DNA of 64,000 bases from Chinchilla lanigera (Eukaryota > Chordata > Mammalia > Rodentia > Chinchillidae), in NCBI RefSeq assembly GCF_000276665.1, contig NW_004955464.1, forward strand, positions 11,092,953 through 11,156,952, written 5' to 3'. Positions 59,267-64,000 of the stretch are shown here, piece by piece (the stretch's first letter is position 1; each line of letters begins with the position of its first letter). The notes under the pieces are model-generated. The model was given only the letters and a program-made list of their open reading frames with translations, was not told the origin of the DNA and ran no database searches. Both the position numbers and the translations under genes were made by a program.

Positions 59267-60754
59267 TTTCTAATGCGTGGACAGATTGCTTGCACTCTTC
59301 TGCATTTGACTTCTGGGGTGAATATTATAAAATAATTCTATAAATTATGTGTCCTGTATTAAATCTATTCCCTTGTAAACCCTGACTACATGTTTGGACT
59401 GTGACAATTTACCTTCTCTCAGAGCTGCCCACATACCAACCCATGTGGTTCAGAAATGACCCCAGAGGTGTAGCCTGGCAGCCACATATGATCTCGTCCC
59501 CCTACCCAGAGCTGACTGCGCTGGAGTTGGACCCTTAGCTTAACTGGGTCAATCACCTTCTCTCTTGGGAATCTGGAGGCTCTTTATATGGCTGGATTGT
59601 CAGGTGCTGTGAGCTGTCACCTGTCCCCCGTGTGACCTGAGGGCAAAGAAGGCCAGTCTGGGAGGAGACAAGGACATAGAGACAGGGAGTGATCCACACA
59701 TATATAACTCTGGGGTCTCCCGAGGGTTTTTCTGAGACTGCGTTCCTTCAGACTCCCAGTTCCCTTGTGATCATGTCCCTGTTCTGGGTTTAAACTGACT
59801 GTAGAGGGTTTCTTGCTGTGGGAAACAGCACCCGAATACTGTGCATGGCATGATGGCTTTCCTGAAGCGGGTGCTGTTGCACAGGCTGGCATGGGTACTG
59901 GAGCCCCTTTAGATTAGACAAGGAGGCCAGTGCAGGCCAGAGCCGCCAGGAAGGCCTCCTTGGGGCACACAGGACCCTCTGTCCTGGGAGGATAAAGTCA
60001 GGGGAGGAGACGGGAAGGCTTTCCAGGGAACACTGAGGCGGCACAGGAAGCCCAGCCTGAAGGAATGAAACAAATGGCCAGGCAGGGAGGTATCACCGGA
60101 AACAAGAAAGACAGGTCTGCTGGTCTTTGGGAGATCATCTGAAGCCTTCTGGGGTACAGAGGGCACAAGGTCAGGTGGGCAGGCACTGAGTCCCGGGAGG
60201 GTTTCTCAGGGCCGCTAGCCAACCAAATTATTACAGGTAAGACAACTTTGAAGCCACCCTGTGCTCTGCCCCTGTACCAGGCAGTTCACCATTTCTCGCA
60301 CTGTCCCGCCCTGTGCCTCTGCCGTGCAGTGCTGTCCCGCTAGGAGACTTCTCGGCCCAACGCGGGGGACCACCTCACCCCACACGGCTTTTCTGTCGCA
60401 CTCCACTCCAGAGGGAATCCAGGCTCTCTTTAGGCGGGTTCCCACTTGGGCTTGCTAGCATGTAGTTCACTTACAATTATCTGCACAAGGACCCGTTTGC
60501 TGTGCTGGAACCTGGGCCCTGAGGCCAGGACTCGGGTCTGGTTCGTGAGCTTCCCTGTTGCCCTGTGCTGGAGCTGGCCCTTGTAGGTGAGAGTGTGGCG
60601 AATGCCTGAGCCGATCCTCCCTTCACACTAAGGGTGGGAAGAAGAACCGTGTTTGATGCCGCCTTGTCAGCTTCCCACCCTCACTTACCCATCAACAGGG
60701 AAGGATTGCGTCCATCCTGCTGAGGAGAGCAAGGGATGGCGGCTGTGCAGGTGT

Positions 60755-60782
60755 GCAGCGTGTGTGTGTGTGTGTGTGTGTT
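60755..60782. repeat. (TG)n microsatellite
   Basis: Short TG tract close to the 68-bp tandem repeat. Confidence 0.95.
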
Positions 60783-60836
60783 TGTGTGCACGTGCATTAT
60801 GAGTATGTGCGTGTGCAGGGAACTTCCCCAGAGCCA

Positions 60837-60973
60837 CACCACAGGGCACCGCATGGCCTCACAGTGCTGGCCACTCCCTGCGTTCCCGTGCCAATGTTCT
60901 CTGGCACCACAGGGCACCGCATGGCCTCACAGTGCTGGCCACTCCCATGCGTTCCCGTGCCAATGTTCTCTGG
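60837..60973. repeat. Two-copy tandem repeat, 68-69 bp unit
   Basis: Unit 1 (60837-60904) and unit 2 (60905-60973) are identical apart from a one-base insertion (CCCTGCG versus CCCATGCG). Each contains CACCACAGGGCACCGCATGG and ends in TTCTCTGG. This is a young tandem duplication, likely a small VNTR. Confidence 0.95.
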
Positions 60974-61894
60974 GACAACAGGCCCCAAGCCTAGAGGCTG
61001 AGGGGAGATCTGGTCCACAGCTTCACAGTGAGCAGTGCTGGGGCACAGCAGGGCTCAGTCTAATCTTCTGTCGATTGCTGATCGCTGTGAACTGACAGCT
61101 GTGTGTTCAGGATGAGCGGATGCTCCCTTCCTCGTACTGTTCCCCATGCTCACGCAGGGCCGGGGAAGGAGTGCTGGATGGTGAAAGGCTTGACAAAGAA
61201 GAAAGGAGCAGGGAAAGGGCTGGGAGACCTACCTGTTCCAGCTCTAACGGACGTCTCACGTAGCTTTCCCTTCCTCATCACACCCATGAGGTAGCAAGTG
61301 CTCCCCGCAGGCCTTGGAGGTGGCAGAGTAGGGACCAGTTCCTGGCTTGCAGATGGCTGCCTTCTGCATGAAGTCCCAGGACCTGTAAGGGTCTAGAGGG
61401 GCAACTCTCCAGCACCTTTTTGTAAATCAAAGCCTCATGGATCCAAACCCTCATCACCCTCATCTTCCATGCTCCAACAAAAGGCTCTCTGGGGCCACTC
61501 ACTGGGGCATCCCCGGCCATAGTCAGACCTCTCATCACACCTGCCACCTACTCGCTCTAACACAGGCACAGTTGCTTAGGCCTGTGGGTGTCTAACATCT
61601 GCTTCTACCATTTGGCTCAGTTCCATGAGGGTGGGGCTTTATCTTTTTCAAAGCTTCATTCTGGTTGGTGTCCTATTGTCAGTACAGCCAGTGTTTCCTT
61701 GCAGGCCTGCTCCCTAGGTCCCCTAAGGAAGGTAGACCAGATGCACCGTGAATGCCCATAGCCCCAGAAAGTCAGGAGGGAATGCCTGCTGGAGAAGACA
61801 GCAATCTCCAGGCCCACTTGCAACCTCTGAGCTAAAGGACAGGAGGGAAGGTCAGGGGACACACGGCTGTCCCTCACTATGGAAGCAAACAAAC

Positions 61895-62025
61895 GTCTTC
61901 TGAGCATCCACTGTGTGACAGGCACTGTTCTAATGTTTGAGATACAACAAAGATGAAAATCTCAGTCCTCCAGAGTTTACCTCCTAGTGGAGAGCCAGAC
62001 ATGAAGCAAAACAGATAAGCAGATC
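61895..62025 (-). repeat. L2-like fragment
   Basis: GAGCATCCACTGTGTGACAG, GGCACTGTTCTAATG, GAGATACAACAAAGATG, CCTCCTAGTGGAGAGCCAGA follow the reverse L2 3' end. Confidence 0.75.
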
Positions 62026-62848
62026 TGATAGTATGCTGTGCCTTGGAAAGTCACCAGCGCTGTGGCCAGAAATAAAGTCGGGCGGACAACAGAGGAAGGG
62101 GGTCCTCACAGAGGTGAGGCAGGCCCTCAGTGATCTGCGGGGAGCTGTGTGGATGAGCGATGGAAACCCAGGCAGCAGAATGCCTAAGACAGTGGTGTGG
62201 GTGTGGGGGCCCTTGTCACTCTCCTTATCGCTTTGGACACAATACCCAACACGCACAGCCTAAAGGAGAGGCTTCTGCGGGCTCACTTTTAGAAGTTTCA
62301 GTCCTGGCATGGTCAGCCAGCTCGAGGGCAGGAGGCAGGCAGATGAGAGCTGCTGACATCGGGGTGTGGGGTACGGAGAGAAGGGAGGAGCTGGGAGAGG
62401 CCCAGGCCACGCTCCCGTGACCCGCCTCTTCTGACCTGCGTGGCCCGAACTGCAAGTCAGCTATAAGCCCCGTAATTCAATCACCTGCCCAAACCCCACC
62501 TCGGGCACAGGAAGCCTTAGGCGGACATCTAAATCTCAACGGGGAGAGGCAAAACAACCAGGTCCCTGTGGCCTGAGCAGAGGGAGCGTGGGGTGTGAGA
62601 GCGGAGTGGGTGCTGTAAGGGTTGGCCTTGCTCTGATTTGGGAAGCCACTGGAGAGTGCAGAGCACTGTGATATGATTTAAGTCCTAAAAGGATCGCTCT
62701 GCCCCACTTTATTAAGAATTGAAAGTCCCAAAGTGAGAGAAGTTAACTAACTTGGTGACTACTGTAAAGTAAAACAGTAAAACTGCCGATCAAGGCCACT
62801 GTGAAAAGAAAAAAAAAAACCAAAAAACTGCTTAAATATACACTGACA

Positions 62849-62970
62849 AAACCTAGCTCTGGGGCTGGGAATTTAGCTCAGCGGCAAAGCGCCTGCCTGG
62901 CAAGCGCAAGGTCGTGAGTTCCGTTCCCGGTACCGGAAAAAAACCAAAAAAAAAAACAAACCTAGCTCTG
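62849..62970 (+). mobile_element. Young ID-type SINE with target-site duplication
   Basis: Complete SINE (62862-62957) flanked by perfect AAACCTAGCTCTG copies (62849-62861, 62958-62970). Confidence 0.95.
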
Positions 62971-63009
62971 ACAGGAAAAAAAAAAAAAGGAATTGTAAGT
63001 CTCAAACTG

Positions 63010-63272
63010 GGCAGGCACGGTGCTGCAGATCTGTAAGCCCAGCACCAAGCAGGCTGAGGCAGGAGGATCTCGAATTTAAAGCCAGCCTGGACTGCATACT
63101 AAGACCCTGTCCAAAAATGAAGAAAACCAGGCATGGTTACACACACTGAGGATCCCAGCACTGGGAAGACTGAGGCAGAAGGATCACCTTGAGTTTGAAG
63201 CCAGTCTGGGCTGCATAGTGAATTCAAGGCCAGCCTGAACTACACTGTGAAACCCTGTCTCAAAAAACCGAA
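63010..63272 (+). mobile_element. Two B1-type SINEs in tandem (63010-63115, 63123-63272)
   Basis: Both show GCTGAGGCAGGAGGATC-type or GACTGAGGCAGAAGGATCA-type cores and CCAGCCTGGACTGC / CCAGTCTGGGCTGC blocks. The second has the full internal duplication. Confidence 0.88.
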
Positions 63273-64000
63273 AACAAAACGAAACACACACGACAACAAA
63301 CAAACAAGGAAAAGTCTCTGTCCTGGGCGAGGCCTCTGATGAACATTAGGGTTTTTATAACTGGTGCTGGATGAAAAGAATCTGCGCAGGCAGAAGCAGA
63401 GGACGGTCCTAACCTCGGTGCCAGTGGTTCTGAGTCCAGTTACAGGTAGCATAAAGAAACCGATTTCTGCGGAAAGAATATGAACCTTGCTGCTGTCACT
63501 GATCTCCCTATGAGCCGCGTCCCTCCCTCTCTGAGGTCACGCTGTGTGTCCCCTGCCCTGTCCTCCTGTCCTGTGGCTCCGAGGTTGGAGTCCTCTCTGA
63601 CGAGCCCTCCTTTTGACCTTCAGGGAGGCTGGGCCTCCGCGGTGCCCTTGGCCTGTGTCCCTTAGGCCCGAGCAGTGACAGGTGACCAGGAAGCAGGGCC
63701 TCAGGGAACACTGGCTGCGGAGCGCTGGGAACAATATGGCTATGCATCGAGGCAGGCGCTGGCCGAGGAAGCCAAGGACAGGGCAGCCCAGGAATTCCTT
63801 GCCTTCATTTTTTTTTGCCTCTAAATTCTTCCCAGAAACAAGGCGTGTCAGTCTTCGAACTCCAGGGTTTTATGAGGCAATTATGGTGGGACCATAAATC
63901 TCCCATGTGTTGTTTTCAAAGGGGCAATTAAGTGCAGGATGGAGGCACCATTTTCATTGCTCATTAAGTGATTAGGGCTTGTTTGACGGATCCCGTATCG

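Larger units (their letters stand above)
58150..59400 (+). mobile_element. Possible LTR-like element interrupted by the TMEM14A retrocopy
   Basis: The left part has GGTATAAGAGGCCC (TATA-like) and the right part ends near TTGTAAACCCTGACTACA, resembling LTR boundaries. No family could be assigned and no retroviral gene is present. Confidence 0.3.

Noticed and set aside
58923..59273. 116-codon plus-strand frame beside the TMEM14A retrocopy
   Set aside because: It coincides with the 42-bp period repeat inside an LTR-like stretch and has no protein-family signature.

Overview
The window is mammalian nuclear DNA, most likely from a non-murid rodent. It carries many tRNA-derived ID-type SINEs (heads reading GGGGCTGGGGATTTAGCTCA with CCAAAAAA tails) and 7SL-derived B1 SINEs with the rodent internal duplication, on top of old MIR, L2, L1M, MaLR-like, MER5-like and Tigger-like remnants. 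SINE style suggests Castorimorpha (beaver or kangaroo-rat side), but that assignment is a guess. Nothing bacterial, phage-like or CRISPR-like is present.

Two genuine protein-coding genes are recognisable, both single-exon forkhead genes on the minus strand: FOXD2 (25777-27299) and FOXE3 (start codon at 47330). Their order, shared orientation and roughly 20 kb spacing match the human 1p33 FOXE3-FOXD2 cluster as I recall it, so this is the orthologous locus in inverted view. Each gene is broken by a run of Ns (26230-27034 and 46284-47233) that swallows the whole DNA-binding domain. Only the N- and C-terminal parts of FOXD2 and the first 32 residues of FOXE3 can be read. The FOXD2 gap is not a frame-compatible length, so the N count is an estimate and not a mutation.

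Layout: 1-9000 is repeat-rich intergenic DNA. 9000-24700 is mostly single-copy sequence with CpG-rich patches near 16.0-16.7 kb and 20.27-20.83 kb. 24.7-28.8 kb is FOXD2 with its 3'UTR, CpG island and promoter region. 28.8-45.7 kb is the FOXD2-FOXE3 interval, with nested retroposons, an inverted-repeat pair and one half of a 99%-identical 202-bp duplication. 45.7-47.6 kb is FOXE3 with a TATA/CArG-like promoter. 47.6-64 kb is the upstream side of FOXE3, with candidate enhancers, a diverged local duplication and a TMEM14A processed pseudogene at 58.3-58.9 kb with poly(A) tail, AATAAA and target-site duplication.

FOXD2 and FOXE3 encode forkhead transcription factors with developmental roles (mesenchyme/kidney/craniofacial for FOXD2, lens epithelium for FOXE3). 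The large gene-free flanks are typical of developmental-regulator loci, and their single-copy stretches are the places to look for enhancers. I found no convincing previously undescribed biological system. The most interesting items are retroposition events with readable joints, the young 202-bp duplicate, and several candidate regulatory elements.
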